Positions 25,301-38,349 of a stretch of 64,000 nt of DNA are shown in pieces. Made by a program: the position numbers and the translations under genes. The notes beneath the pieces are model-generated. The model saw only the letters and a list, made by a program, of their open reading frames with translations, was not told the DNA's origin and ran no database searches. Source of the stretch: Acanthaster planci (Eukaryota > Echinodermata > Asteroidea > Valvatida > Acanthasteridae); contig NW_019091406.1 of the NCBI RefSeq assembly GCF_001949145.1, positions 421,068-485,067 of the forward strand. Reading direction: 5' to 3'. The stretch's first letter is position 1; every line of letters starts with the position of its first letter.

Positions 25301-28300
25301 AGCTGTTCCCGAATACCCTCATTCTGGGACCACGCTGTCGGAATAAACTGGTTCATTGTCCCTGTTTACGCCGGCTCATTGTCCTCGTGGGTTGCATTGA
25401 ACCGCAGTGTTAGGGACTGAGACTTATTGCTCCACCACTAGGTGAAAAGCTTCTGTGTACCATTACGCACGTGACCCAACCTTACAAAATGAGTTACAAG
25501 ATGCCTTAGTGACTGTTGAGTGGTGTAGCCAGGTTCTTCTTGGGGGGAGGGGAGCATGGATATATGAAGGGGGGAGGTGATTTCAATTTTATTCAGGATT
25601 TAAAGTAGGTCAATTTCCACATTTAAGTAACACATCAACACACTGCAGGTGACATGGCGACAGCTTTCCCGCAATCCCCCCCCCAAAAAAAGCCATATTT
25701 GACATTACCAGTGTTTGAAAATATGGTGGCACAAGAACATGCTTTTATGGTTTAAATGTCACAAGCGCAAAAAAAGAATAGAAGCAGCAGGATTTTGAAA
25801 AAAAAGTTTAACTCTACATTTGCTTCAGACAATCATGTCCAGTCACCTCGGCTTTTGATCGGACAAATACCAAAGCCAGAAAGTAACCAGAAAATTCAGG
25901 CCTCTTCGCACGCTAACAAAGAGGACTTCAGAGGGAATAAAGAAAAGGAGAGGGCTGTTTACTTTGTTGTTATAAAAATTTCACACAATTATTGATTAAT
26001 CCTGCAGGATTGCCGAGTTCTGGAACCCAAAGGAAGAAGGGCTAGACAGGTAAAAACATTTTGTTTTTTTTATATTTTTGAGAATTTGTGATCATTTTCA
26101 GCAAAACCATTGCTGTTCCGTAATGTCTACATCTCTTCAATATTACATTAAGACCTTTACATACATTTCAAAGATACAGAGGTTTTTTGTATCAAACAGT
26201 TGCAAAAGTATTCATTTAATTACAAAGAGATTTTTTTGGAAACTAATGCCGAAAGGCAAGCAGGATTGCTGAGGAGACTGGGGGGTCCTAATTATCAGTT
26301 GGACAGGTTGCAAGTGGGAGGGAAACTATGAAGAGGAAGCATTCACTGTAAAAATGTGGGAGGTCTGCGCGGTTGCAAGAGCATGACCATTTTTGGAGTG
26401 AAAAATGAAATAGGATTTTGGCCATTCTGAGAAGTAACGACAATATTGATGCTGGGGTGTCGGCATTTCATGGTTGTGGCGGAAGCGTGTGTAGGGAAAA
26501 AATTTGACCCGTAAAAAATATAAAACGTGTACTTCTGTGAAGTGTTTTCAGGGAAATTTCTTTCGATGTATATGTTGATGATCTACACACTTCAGCTTTC
26601 ATTTTCAACATCAGTTTGTGGACTGTTTATGAAGACTCTCTCCACCCCTAAAAAGCCGGGGGGGGGTTGGCCATCTCACAGTCAGGGGCGATTTCCCCCT
26701 CCCCCTCTCACTCCCTAGGACTCGGATTAGTTTAAACTTGGCGTGCATGCAAATGAATTTATAATCAGTACAAATAAGAAGTTTAAAATCTGACATAAGG
26801 TCTTTGCTACATGTACTGCAGTCATTTGAAGTGCTAAGGTCACACGCATACATTAGCCTATGTGCACTGACTTGTCAGTAGAAAAAAATATGCATTTTCG
26901 GCTGATCTGTCTCAGGAAAATGGGTGCTGCGCGAGAGCAGCACGACAAAGTTTTAGAAAATTGGTGTTAAAATTACCACAAGGTACTGTGTGGGACTGAA
27001 AAAACTTTGGCACGTGGAAAACATGCACTGCAATGATATTGGAGGAAAAAGGTTAGAGGAGGGATGATTCCATCCTCAGTCATGACCACCAGCATCAGTC
27101 ATGAATTGACATGAACTGCAATTCCCCAGCCGTGACCATATTTAGTGGGAGTCTCTCAGCAGGAATTGGCTGATTTGCCACCAGGTCGGATGCGTGAAGC
27201 TAGTTCTTAAACAGAGAGTTGGCATTTGATACTCACAGAACAAGGAAGTGCAGACTACTTTTCAAGGAATATTGCAGGACAATGGAAAATGATTAATTTT
27301 CTATTTGTCACATCAAGGTGAAAAAAAAGGAGACAACCTTTCTGACATGAAAGTCTGACATTTCACGGAAAAGTTCGCATGAATTGTATTTGTGGAAATG
27401 CTGTGGACAAAATACATGTATGTAAACACGGCACACAAACCGGCTGCATAGCTAACAATCTTCAGTTGCTGGATAAGTCCACAAAAGGTCTCTGTTTGCC
27501 ACACTTTCCTTAATCACATGATCCTCATAAAGACCAGTAATCATGTAAACATTTTGGTGAGTATTGTCCATCTGGATGCCCAACAGTAGAATTAAAAAAA
27601 AGGACTAAAATCCATGAGTGTCTTTGAGGGTAAACTTCGATTAATACATGGACATACACATAGCATGCACAAAATCAGGCATTTGCCCTGCCTTTGGTGT
27701 AGTAATCTAGTTTCAAAGCCTTTTAGTACTTTTAAGAATGAGGTTACCATGTTGTAGTCTTTTTGGGGAGTGTGATGGTTAAATAATGAAAGTACAAAAT
27801 TCAAAACATAACCAAAAAATTAAAGTGCGATGTGCTCTCAGCTTATCAAGGAGCAAAATCTCTGAGCTGGATGTTTCAATTGCGCCTACTGTATTGTCCA
27901 CTGCAGTGTTCTCCACGGCCAAAAATTTTGGCAGGGCGGTAGACAAAAATTGAGAGCATGAAGCCCTCACGCCGTGGGGTCCGGGGCCCGCATAACAGGT
28001 CGGGGACCAAACCACAATCAATCGACATCCCTAGTCTCTGCTTATGTCGTTTAGTTCAATGATGTCATTTTCATCAGGTCACGTGATAACGATGTAATTT
28101 CCCCACACGATTTTGGAAAATACACTACTCAAAAAAATAGCAGGGAGGCACAAATTTTAGCGGGGCGGCCCAAAATTTTGGCAGGGCGGTCCGCCCCGCT
28201 AAAACAGCCCTTGGAGAACACTGCACTGGTGGGGGCAGTTTAGTTTTTGTAGCGTTATATATATGCATGTTTTTCAACTTAGTGATTCTTGCCGTAAAAT

Positions 28301-31300
28301 GGCTGATCCTCTTTGGGAAGCTTTGTGCACACAAATGTTCACAAATTTTTGACCTGTCAAAACTAGGCATGATTGTCGTGATTGATAAAAGCAGGATTGG
28401 CAAAATTGCTGTAAGATGTTAGAGGGGTGGGTTTCATCATTTTTGTTATTTTGGTACTTTATGACGCCACTGATATGTTTAAACTAAAATTTCATTAAAA
28501 ATTTCATTCAAGTTTTAAAGATTTTTTCTTCATTTTGACAGTCAAATACTTTTGATTTCAAAATTTATTAACTTCAATTTGGAATGGCCAATTGAGAAAA
28601 AACTTAAATTGAATATTTGAACAAAAAGAGCAAGGCCAATATATTTTTCAACACATTGCAACAATTCAGAATTGATTTCTTGCCAATAGAACCTAATTTT
28701 GACACGTTACGTCAATTTTGCTCATTAACGGAATGCCACTACTCAAAAGTGGCAACAGGAAGAGACAATTTGTGACATATTTAATGTGCTACTTACATGT
28801 ATGGGATTGCTAAAGCTGGAAAGTTTTTTCTGCCGTTATTCAAGTTCTGTCTGAATCACTGGTAGATGACCTACATGTAAATGTGTGTCCATTTTAGAAT
28901 GGATTCACCCAGATTTAGAATACGTGTACGTATGTAAATGTGACCCAACTTAACAAAGCGAGTTACTAATTGCCCAAGCCTTTTTTTTGAGCCAGTCATT
29001 AAAGGCCTTCAAAGGAACTTTGCAGGAAGCATTTTAACATAACCCCCGAAAATGTTTTACCCCCATAATTTCCGTGTAAATCAGGATGCCAAATGCAATA
29101 CATCCAAGCAAAGAGCTCACATTTCCCTCAATAATGCAAACCAAACTACCAACAAATATTGTCTCATTACTCCTTTTTTTTCTGTTTTTAGAATCCGATG
29201 ACAGTTATAAGTTCTGTATTTAGTACCATGATCACGTGTACCACATGAAAACAAAACTGTCCCCGTGCTGGTACTTCCCCTTTGTAAATCCAACAAACTG
29301 AGGTACGTGCAAAGTGTAGTTTTCCAGTAGTGTGGGAAAGTCAGCTGAAATTGAAACCGAAAGAGTACGGTCAGGAACCTAAATGCCGTCATCTTGAGAT
29401 TAACGAGTTTCCTTGCCTGCTCTTTGTCCGCCCCTGGTCAGAGTGCAAGTTCTATTCAGTAATGTGGAAATGGATTTTACACTGTCTGAAATGAATGATC
29501 CTCGGGAATACCAATTCTACAACACCCGATTTGTGGCTTTTTTGTTTTAAGTTTAAGCAAAATATTAGAATCAGGCATGTGTGTACATGAAGCCTTTCCT
29601 GTCATACAGGTTGACAATGTCGCTGGCTAATGTGTACAAACCTTACATATACAGTGTGGACCCATGAACACATGACATCAGCATCATACAGGTTGTGCTA
29701 ATCTTTTTGGACTAAGCTTGGTCCACACGAAGTTACCCGTTTTCTGGAAAATGGGTTTAGAGGCATTTTTGGGTTAGGGTAACAGTCGCACAATGAAGAG
29801 CAACAGTCAAGGAAGTCACCATCAAATATCTAACCCGGAATAGTTTTCACAGTGCAAGAAAAATGAGTATTTTTACCGAGTTTTTCTTGAAGTTACATGT
29901 ACACAGAATCAAATTTAGGCACCGGTAACACCAGTGTTTGTATACACACCTTTGCACATGCTTCTGTGTACACATTATGTACATGTACATTGAATAACCA
30001 TTGAAAATGGAAATGAAGTGAAAAGAAAACATGCGTGCTAGTGATGCAAACAGTTTTATTACTCCTCATAAGCCTTAAAATTTCCATCGGTGAGGTACCC
30101 AGGGCACTCTCTGTCGGGAGAGTATTGCACTTTAAAGGAGCGTGGGAATCCGACCATGAAAACGAAAGAGTGTACGAAGCCAACAAATGCACCAGTGGCT
30201 GTGGTCAAAGTGAACTTAAGTTTACTTATTGTGGTCATGTTCTAGGTGCGTTTGAACAAAACGAAACTAACTTGTGCAGTGTGGACAAATGCTTTTGTTA
30301 CTATTGTGACAAGAAGCTCCTTAGCCCCAGAGACAGACATTAAATATCACCCAAGATTTTTTTTTAAATGAAATCATGGCAAAGGGGGAAAAGGGATGAA
30401 TTTCTGAAGAATTACTGTTAAGTATCGAAGGCAATATTAAAGGCACTATAGAAACTCTTGTTTCAGCTTGAATTGCTCATTTCTCAATCTTTGTGCCGCA
30501 ATTCCCATGGGATTTTCTTGAATATTTGGGTATTTTTACTCGAATTTCTGTATTCAGATTTCCATTTTCATGCTTTTGATGTCATCGAAGGCAGGCTCTT
30601 TCATGTGACAGGCACTTTGGCGCCAATTTTTGGCAGGCTTTATTAGGCAACTTTGCGATGTGGTCCATTGTGTTCCTGCAGTTTAGTTTGTTTTTCCTGG
30701 ATGGTTTATTATGTGAAGAAAGCCAGTCATGGAGCAAACACTGTACATATTTAGCAAAGAGTTTGGGGTTCATAATTTGTGTACACAAACTCCCGCTCTG
30801 CATTAGGAAATTGGTTCGGAAATTTAAAAGACTTTCCGTGGAATTACAACAGTTCAGTAAAAGTTCAGTGGAGTTTTGCTCAAAATAGTTTTCAGTGCAA
30901 GGCCCAGTTTTCAAAAGTCAACATAGTTGACAGAGATTTTCAAAAGGGGAATGGACCAAAATGTTTCATAAGTGTCATTTACATGTACCAAAAATAAAGT
31001 TGACTGTCGGTGCACTACTCAGACAACTGATATGCTGAGTGTTACACCAAAAAATGGAATTTATTTTTTTGTAAACAACACATGTTGCCATGGGAGGACG
31101 CCATGGTTTTTTATGTTTGATCTCACCAGAAGTCACACGACTTAGCATGTGCAATTGGTCAATTGACAAAAGCAAACCTCACTACATGTACATTGTTGCT
31201 GTTTGTTAATCTCTTATTTATCAATTTTTACGTATTTTTGATATCAGGTCTGAAGTGGTTATTCTCACTTGTTGTGCATTGTTTTGATTTGTCTTGTTTT

Positions 31301-34297
31301 GTCCCTAGTTGTCACTAGTTTTTCCAAAGTTTGTGGAACAAAACCTAGTCGGCTTCACCCCATTGTTGAATCACCTGTATATTTTGTTCATCTATACTGA
31401 TGTTCCTTCATTTGTTCTCTTATTCTTGTAAAACCAAATCTTTCATCCTGATAAATAAGTGATAACGTGAAATAACTGTTAAGCAAATGTTTAAAAATGT
31501 TTAAATTAAACATATTTCTTTCACAGAAATACAAGCCAGCATTTATTTCTGGAACTGAATACCTATAAGCAGATTGAAGAAAATGGGACTCACTTTTTTG
31601 AGAAAAATACAAAATGTAATCAGATAATTGCTCTTTCTGTATCGACCACTCTCTCTGTGTGTGTGTGTGCATGCAGAGGTGGTGATCGGGCCCTCTTATC
31701 CAACCAAATCCCTCAGATCAGACCTAAAAGAAAATGAACCTCACCCTTGCGTTTGGAACTACCAGTAACCTGGTTTCTGTTTGGCGCAGAATACCACATA
31801 CATGTACATAGTTTGTAATGTTTGCAGTAATACGTGTACACGTTGGCCACACGACCCCAATGGATATTAATGTAGGGGTCTGGGGACTCCCCTGTCAGGT
31901 AATTACTTTTGATATGAATATGAACTCTGACCTACTGATCTCTGGCACTAGATCAGTGCATGGGTATGAGCATCCCTTTCTTAAGGGACTTAATACGTTA
32001 TCTCAAAGCCACTCCCTTCGGCCGGAAGTCGCTTACATTGTATGATATTTTGGCGGGACTTGAGAAGTTTCTGGACAGTTCTTACGCTTGAGACCTGCAT
32101 CTTAGTGGGCTGGCAGTCACGGCAAGATGGCTCCTTGTGGAATAACTTAAGCCTTTTTTTGTAGGCTTTAATGTTCTGCCTATTTGGGCAAACTTTTAGA
32201 TGTCAGGGAAAGAGAACTTAGGATTACACAGACATTCCTAAGTGTGAATTAATTATGGACAAATCAAATGTAACATTTATTGCGATTTAAATGTAAACCA
32301 TCACTCAATAGTATGTCCCCTGTCTTTCTTTGGGGTTTTTTCCTTTTGGTTATAGAATTTCATTGCTGATTGACACCTGGGAATAAATTGAAGGGAATCA
32401 AGCCACAGTCGCCTCGAGTCCAGTTTTTGTCTGGTTTGGCGCTTCCTATCCTCCTTAAGTGGTGGACAAATCTCCACCCTCCTGACAACTGCTGAAGGAC
32501 CAGACCGCCACATCAAGAACCTCAACTTTTCATTATGCCTTAGATAAAAGTGCTGTTGCAAGTCCATTACAAATCCAGTCACATGTCCTCCCACAAATCC
32601 AGCCACTGGGAACATGATGAACAGCAGTCAAAGGGTCACTCTCAGCATGGTTCATTTGAACAGCTTGTGGCTTAAAACTGGGTGGACTTGACGACTGTAC
32701 CGCCCTATGCCCACACCAGAGGGCCCGACGCCAAGTTTCAATGTTATCTAAAATTAGGAGGAACACCATGCAGAGGTGTTGAAGACATTGGACCTTATCT
32801 TTTACCAATTTCAATTGTTTGTTTCCCAGACTCAAAGTGACCAGGCACATACCAGCCATTGCAATTCTACTGTCCAAGGAAGCTCTTGATGCCAGTGAAC
32901 CTGGGTAAGAAGTTAACCAATTCGGCAAATGGAATTAGAAGCCAGTACTGCGGTGGCCACCATGTTTGCGAGCAGGTGGACATGGGTGTTGCGTGCCTCT
33001 TCCACCAGTAGGGTGGTGTTATGGGCGTGGTTTTCCAACAGTAAATCTCGGGCCTAACGGAAATTGCCAGGGCTTACAAAAAAGCTGATGGTGTGCCATA
33101 GAACACAAACACTAATATTTACACACACTCGACTAAAATCAAAGTCTCTGAATTGTTGATTTTGTCCAAGCAGTAAACTACACATATGTACTTTAGTTCA
33201 TACATGTCACTGCATCCAGCTCAGCAGCAACATGGAATGCACGGAAAACATGCCTAGGGTCTTACAGAGCACTCAATCTGGCCCTAGGTGTGATTGGCTA
33301 AAATGCGTGCCAATGTAGCAGTGGCCTCTTCAAATCTGTCTTCGGTGCAAGACACGCCTTGCCTCCCAGCTCCACCCCCGACTGAGTACTGATGTGAGCA
33401 AAAGCATAGACGAGTCCATTCCAAACTTGCTCAGTAAATGAGAAGGAAACCAGATCTTCATGAGTCACGATTCATAAGAAATGTCCAAATTAAACTGCAG
33501 TCATTTTAGTCATGGAGTTCACTTTCACTTTCGTGTGATGTGCAAACCAGCAGTGATTGGCAGAAAAGCACCCGTAACGGGATCCCACCGTATGAGTCTA
33601 ACGTAAGGCTAGGCCATCTTTACTGGCGACTTTTGTTTGAGCTTAACATGCACATCAGGGAGAGTAAACTGAGCCCTTTGTGTTGATGCTTTGCTCAGTC
33701 TGGAATTCATAATGGTTATTCATGTATTCATGATGACTGTGCCGGAGTCATTTATTACCCCTTGACGCTAGATGACATGTAACACTCATAGTTTTCCTTA
33801 TTTGTTCCACGAAGGATGTGTACACTGGTTAAAAATTCTTGTTTCATTTCCGCGGTAGACGTAGACGAGAATTTACGTGTAAAAAAAAACCATCCCATGC
33901 AGCTTTTTTGGGGTACGAAAATCCAACGTTAACTGGTTAAAGCCCTTGAACACAAAAGTGGCTCTGGGGACTTGAGACTCATTTTGACAGGTTGGGTCTC
34001 GTTTGTTTTAATGTTGATTTACATTTTTTCATACTTTTTTCCAGGTATCAAGCACCAGGCTGCTTCAGCAATCTGTGGACAGATCCCACTCAAGAGAAGG
34101 GCACTAACAAGTCGCAGTCCAGGAAAAGGGCAAACGCAGACAAATCCAGACCAACCAGAACCTCTTATCAGTTGGGCTCAGCATCAGACCGCTCAAGATC
34201 AACTCCAGACAGCAGAGAAGGGAAGGCTGCTGCCAGGAAACCTTCCAAGAAAAAGAAAACGAATGCCCAGCCCAAGAAAGATGACACCAAGAAGTGA
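22363..34297 (+). CDS. RPP25L: RPP25/RPP25L-like ribonuclease P/MRP subunit (Alba domain), 6 exons
   Basis: Alba-family nuclear/nucleolar protein that pairs with RPP20 on the P3 arm of RNase P and MRP RNA (tRNA 5' and rRNA processing). Exons: (22363)-22414, 24467-24684, 24997-25124, 26008-26049, 32830-32904, 34045-34297. From MDHY it is 238 residues. Alba parts: MRVKNGSKVRNLLGFAF, then HIIFAGSGPAISKTITCVEI and LHQVTKIYHKR, then FWNPKEEGLDR, then LKVTRHIPAIAILLS with ALD, and GYQAPG. The C-terminal tail is Ser/Arg and then Lys rich (KPSKKKK...DDTKK). Exon 2 begins at TG GAT CAC, so its Met codon seems to be split A|TG, with the A from an exon ending ACAACAA|gtaaga at 22414. In that joined frame ATGs at 22363 and 22405 are also open and could add 17 or 3 residues. 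Vertebrate RPP25L begins MEHY, favouring the split Met. Start is uncertain; the family is secure. Confidence 0.87.
25125..34044. other. Large RPP25-like introns
   Basis: Apart from exons at 26008-26049 and 32830-32904 I see no other gene. The span contains the TIR element at 27902-28225, a G/C-tract repeat at about 25520-25690, a poly-G string near 26658, and a short hairpin GTGCTGC/GCAGCAC at about 26924-26943. Everything else is unassigned AT-rich intron. Confidence 0.4.
27902..28225. mobile_element. 324-bp TIR element in an RPP25-like intron
   Basis: Perfect 14-bp terminal inverted repeats, TGCAGTGTTCTCCA and TGGAGAACACTGCA. Near both ends, in the same orientation, is CCAAAATTTTGGCAGGGCGG (27919 and 28172; one base longer on the left). 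GC-rich tracts near the right end (GGCGGTCCGCCCCGC) fold back. No ORF of note and no clear target duplication. Confidence 0.65.
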
Positions 34298-36889
34298 GCT
34301 GTGTGGTGTAGGAATTGTCAGAAAGGGGCAGCTGTGCCACCAAAAGGGGGAGGGTGCATGGGCGTGGCAGTGGGAGGGGCAAGAAGCGTGGTCTCCAACC
34401 TCCCCCCTATGGAAAACTGCAGAAGAGAATATGAAGAAAGAAACAAGGGAAAGCAAAAAAAAAGGCAAAAAGAGGACGAATTTCACCAGTCAACCTCAGA
34501 TTGACCCCTTTCCACCGTTTGTCAGTGTTTGTTTGGGTTTGTCAGTTTCCTGCCTGACAGTACCTTGCCTTCCCTCCCCCTGGAGAGAGCTTTTCTCCCT
34601 CTCTGAAATTGCCCATGGGGCACATGATGGACACCTCCCCCCCTGACCTTCATGTCTGGCCCCTTCATGCACTCCACCCTGCTTAGAATTTGAAGGAGAA
34701 AAATCAAACTTGAACAGACCTCTGACAATGCTACACTTTGGCTACATGTGTGATTTCCTATGGTGCTCAGTGGACTGGCTCCACAGGAAAGCGCATATAA
34801 GCAAAATGTGATGTCATCAAGAGCAGACAGGGTGAGGGGCACTGGGGTCACCCCTCCCCCCAAAAAAAAGAGCAAAAAGGGTTTGTGAGAAATAGTGGGA
34901 GAAAGGTGATTTTTTTTAATGTTTCATTTCCCTTTCAGAAGCATTTCAAAATTCTCAAACGCAGCCCCACCCCTCTGAAAGTCCATAAAATGTCATCAAA
35001 AAATTAAAAAGGTGTAGCCCTCCCCCCCACCGCCCAACACTTGGAAGTCAGCAATGCATCACCTCATTTTTATGTATACCTGTGTGACAACCCATTGAGT
35101 GTGCCACCTCAGAAGAACGGCCCCCAAGTGCCCCTGTTGTCGCCCTTACCAATCACACCACAGTCACTCTACTGAGTTGCAGGTGGCTGGAGTTTGATGC
35201 TGGCAGTTGTTGAGTAGTCAGCAAGTGGTCACTGAGGTCAGATGGTGGCCATAGCCAGGAAGATGCTACTTACATGAACGGCTGGTCACTTTTTGCTTTT
35301 CGCCGAGCAGAAAGTGAGCAAGATGCGTCAAGTCGTAAATTCTTTGATGGATTAGTTAAATGGATATGCCAATTACAGTGAATTGTGGTTAAAATGGTCA
35401 AGATTGATAAAAATGATAATAATTTATTCATTTCTAAAGCATAGCTTTCATACAGATTTGTTCAAATGCACTGTACAATGACATTTGACGTTTTCAAGCC
35501 GATGGCATACAAGCACGCCTCAGGCAGCTGCAAAACGACCCACATCCACTCACATCTACAGAGATGAGAAACAGTTGAAAGTTGGACTTATCAGCAGTCT
35601 GGAACTTTATGCCAAAACATGTGTCATACTGAGTCAATTTCTTTCCTGGAACCAGATTTGTGACTACCTTTTGGAGGAATCAACTCGCCATATCAACTCT
35701 CTGTTAAGACACTATCATTTGAAATGATGTATGCACGGACTGTTTGTGTCCAAGAAGTGTTTTATCATTGAATTCATCTTCCAGAGATGTACAGTATTAT
35801 TTACTGAATTTCATATATCATCTATTCCAGTATCTTTCCTTGTCAAGGTTTAAAACTGCCTGTCCACTTCAAATGCTTTTTTTAACTGACATCTCCGTAC
35901 CAACATATGTGTCCCATTGGATCACTTTCATTCTCGGAATCAAGAATGGTGTCTATTCAATTTATTTCTGCTGTACCCAATATTTTGGAAGAAAATGTGT
36001 TAAGATGTTTTTTCACCTATGTTAAAAGATTTATTTAAAGAAAGGACAATTGTAAATTTTGACCGAGAAAAACCTGCTTGTCCAAAGTTGTTTTGCCTGC
36101 ACTAGTCTAGTGGCCAGATGAGACAGCAGATCAAAGATGTTTGTTTCGAGTGTGAAATCACTTCATTAAATTAAAAAAAATATAGTCTTTAAAGTGATCT
36201 CAACAGAGTTTTGTGAATTGGTAAACTTATATCTTGCAGTATGTGCTCAGTGTAACCAACTGACGATGTAGTCAACAGGCCATGTCTGAATTTTGTTATC
36301 TACAGCAAGTCTTGGATCGTTTTTGTGTGTTGCAAAAATGTACTATGGGACAGTCTGTCGTTGATGGATGGGGGTCAAAAATTTTGGGGAGAAAGACGAT
36401 TTCCCTTCCTTCCCAACGGTTGTCAAAAAGCCCCCAAATTTAACATCATCCATCAAGAAGGCCATAAAAGCTTGTGTAAAGAAATTCCGAACCCCCCCCT
36501 TAAAAAGTCCCCCTTCCAATTTCTGGTTTTGGATCCACCCTTTCACGCTAGTTTCAAACACTGCTGTTTTGCTACAAGAGTTTTGGAAAACCTGAAGGTT
36601 TGGCATAAAGGCTGCATTTTACTGGCGTATCCAGTTAGTGAGCATGATTCTCCAACACAGCCAACACAGAATAAATTAATTATATGTAATGGTGGATGAT
36701 TTTTACTTTTTTTATCAATAACGTTTGATTTATGTTTGTGAGATCCAACTGATACGAATGTCACACGGTTTCCTTTTGCGTTTGAAGAGACTTCCATCCA
36801 AAGTGGGTACATTCCACAAAGTTTGACAGGATTACGTCCATGGACCAAAGAACGATACCGCAGAGCGTGCTGACACGTTCTCTTCGCGA
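34298..36889. other. RPP25-like 3' UTR and intergenic DNA
   Basis: Downstream of the RPP25-like stop. Holds C/G-tract repeat fragments (about 34845-34865, 35015-35035, 36470-36545 with TTTTGGATCCACCC) and an AATAAA near 36669 that could serve the plus-strand gene. Open frames at 33972-34646 and 34522-34875 are chance frames around the last exon. Confidence 0.4.
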
Positions 36890-38349
36890 CTAAAGATTTT
36901 CCTGAACGTTCGACGGCAAACATGGGGTAGCACTTACAGACTTACTGGAAAAACAAAGCCCTGCGTGAGCTTTCGTGGCAACAACTACTTCATGAGATGA
37001 AATAAATCGGGACACCCGTATTTACACTGTCGAGTCATTACCATCAGGTTTCAATATCTTAGTTTTATTTAAAGCAAACTTTCAGTGTTGGCTGAAAGTG
37101 CACTGAAAATTCAGGAGCCCCGGGGTATGTTTGATTCACCCGCTGCATTGCCTGTCATGAGATCATAACTTGAGTATCGCAAAATTTTGATATCTGTATT
37201 TTTGCCATAATGAACAACTAAATTCCTAATTTCGGCACAGAGCAAGGAAGGGGCCTCAGGCTGTCATAGGCCCCACTTCGTGACCAACAGTGGCCTCGGT
37301 GAAATTGTGAAAAAAGAAACCCATAGATTTCGACATTGTATTCCCGAGTCCATCCCCATATAGGGAAATCAATGTGAAGCAAAACACAAAGCTAAAATAA
37401 CGTCCGCCTGTGATGATCATTTCGCTGTGTTTGGACCAGACCGAAACTGCAGCTGGGGCATCACTGGTAAATTTTCAGGAAATCCCCGGTTGGAAGTGGA
37501 AGTGCATGAGTAACCGCGATCACGGTGCACATGCGTCGCCAAGAATAGCATGTCATTATCATTGTAGGAGTGGCTCTTTCAGTCTGCGCTTTATATATGT
37601 TCAACGGGATAGACCTCAGTTATTTCCAGCTAGACGCTCAGTATCAAAACTCTTCAACTGTAAAACTGTTGCCTACCATACCTCAGCTCTCAGCCTGGCC
37701 CTGCACCCCAGATCATTTCGAGTTTAACTTTGGTGAGTAATGGTGATTTAGTCTGATGTTGAGTTTCATAATTGCCTTAACTTTCAACACGTCAGTTATA
37801 GGGCCTACTAGTATACGTGGCAAGTCAATAAATTCAGTTTAGTTGTGGGAACCATTCGCAGCACAAACTGAAAGTTTTCGATGAATTTTCTACTTTGGCC
37901 ATCTACGTTAGTTTTCTATCCATAATGGGATATAATTAAGTGGCTTAGTCAGGTTTTGAGTCGATCAACAGAGTAGCGGGACTTTTTCGGAAATAGTTGT
38001 CCATTATTATTTTCCCGTCCTTCATCAAGCACATCCCCTGCCCCAGCAGGTGGTTGTACGTACCTCTTCTTAAGGGTTGGTGTTTTCAATTCTCTAAAAC
38101 TTTGTAACATATCCCTGGGGACAAGTTGCCCCTCTCCCACCATGGAGGAAGGAACACACTCACCCACCTGCTGGGATACGCCACAGCGGGGCAGGGTGAC
38201 TGCTGAGTTCTCGGCCCTTGGTATGTTTGAAGCTCCAACCCGGTACCCATGCCTCTCACCTTTTTGACGGGAGGTTTCTTAAGTTTGCGGATTAGAAATT
38301 GGATGGCTGTTTCAGAAAAACGTATACCCAATTTCGTACTTGCTTTCAT
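36890..38349 (-). CDS. Tentative 3-exon gene for an unrecognised basic 82-residue protein
   Basis: Built from minus-strand splice signals. Exon 1 is 38349-38260 (ATG AAA GCA; ends AAAAAG|gtgaga), exon 2 is 38167-38064 (acceptor cccagcag; ends AAGAG|gtacgt) and exon 3 is 36944-36890 (acceptor tttgtttttccag; TAG stop). Phases agree. The protein begins MKASTKLGIRFSETAIQFLI, has KLKKPPVKK near residue 30 and SFRELKTPTLKK near 60, and ends ...NVQENL. An in-frame TAG lies upstream of the ATG and the interval further upstream is GC-rich, fitting a promoter. It is Lys-rich with TP sites; the amphipathic segment around 9-24 could be a helix. I do not recognise a family. It could be a real small nuclear protein, part of a longer gene, or a chance combination of splice-like sites. 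Confidence 0.33.

Noticed and set aside
30035-30343. 102-codon plus-strand open frame in an RPP25-like intron
   Set aside because: It begins at a non-ATG codon, has no recognisable protein, and lies between well-supported exons of the same strand.
31673-31733. Acceptor-like tgcatgcag followed by coding-like GGDRALLSNQIPQIRP
   Set aside because: Considered as the missing RPP25-like exon. The true exon at 32830-32904 (LKVTRHIPAIAILLS) matches the family and restores phase.
33972-34646. 224-codon plus-strand open frame
   Set aside because: It is another frame over the last RPP25-like exon; the homology (GYQAPG) and phase are in the frame ending at 34297.
36543-36923. 126-codon minus-strand open frame
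   Set aside because: No family resemblance. The acceptor at 36945 joins the tentative gene in a different frame that stops after 18 codons.
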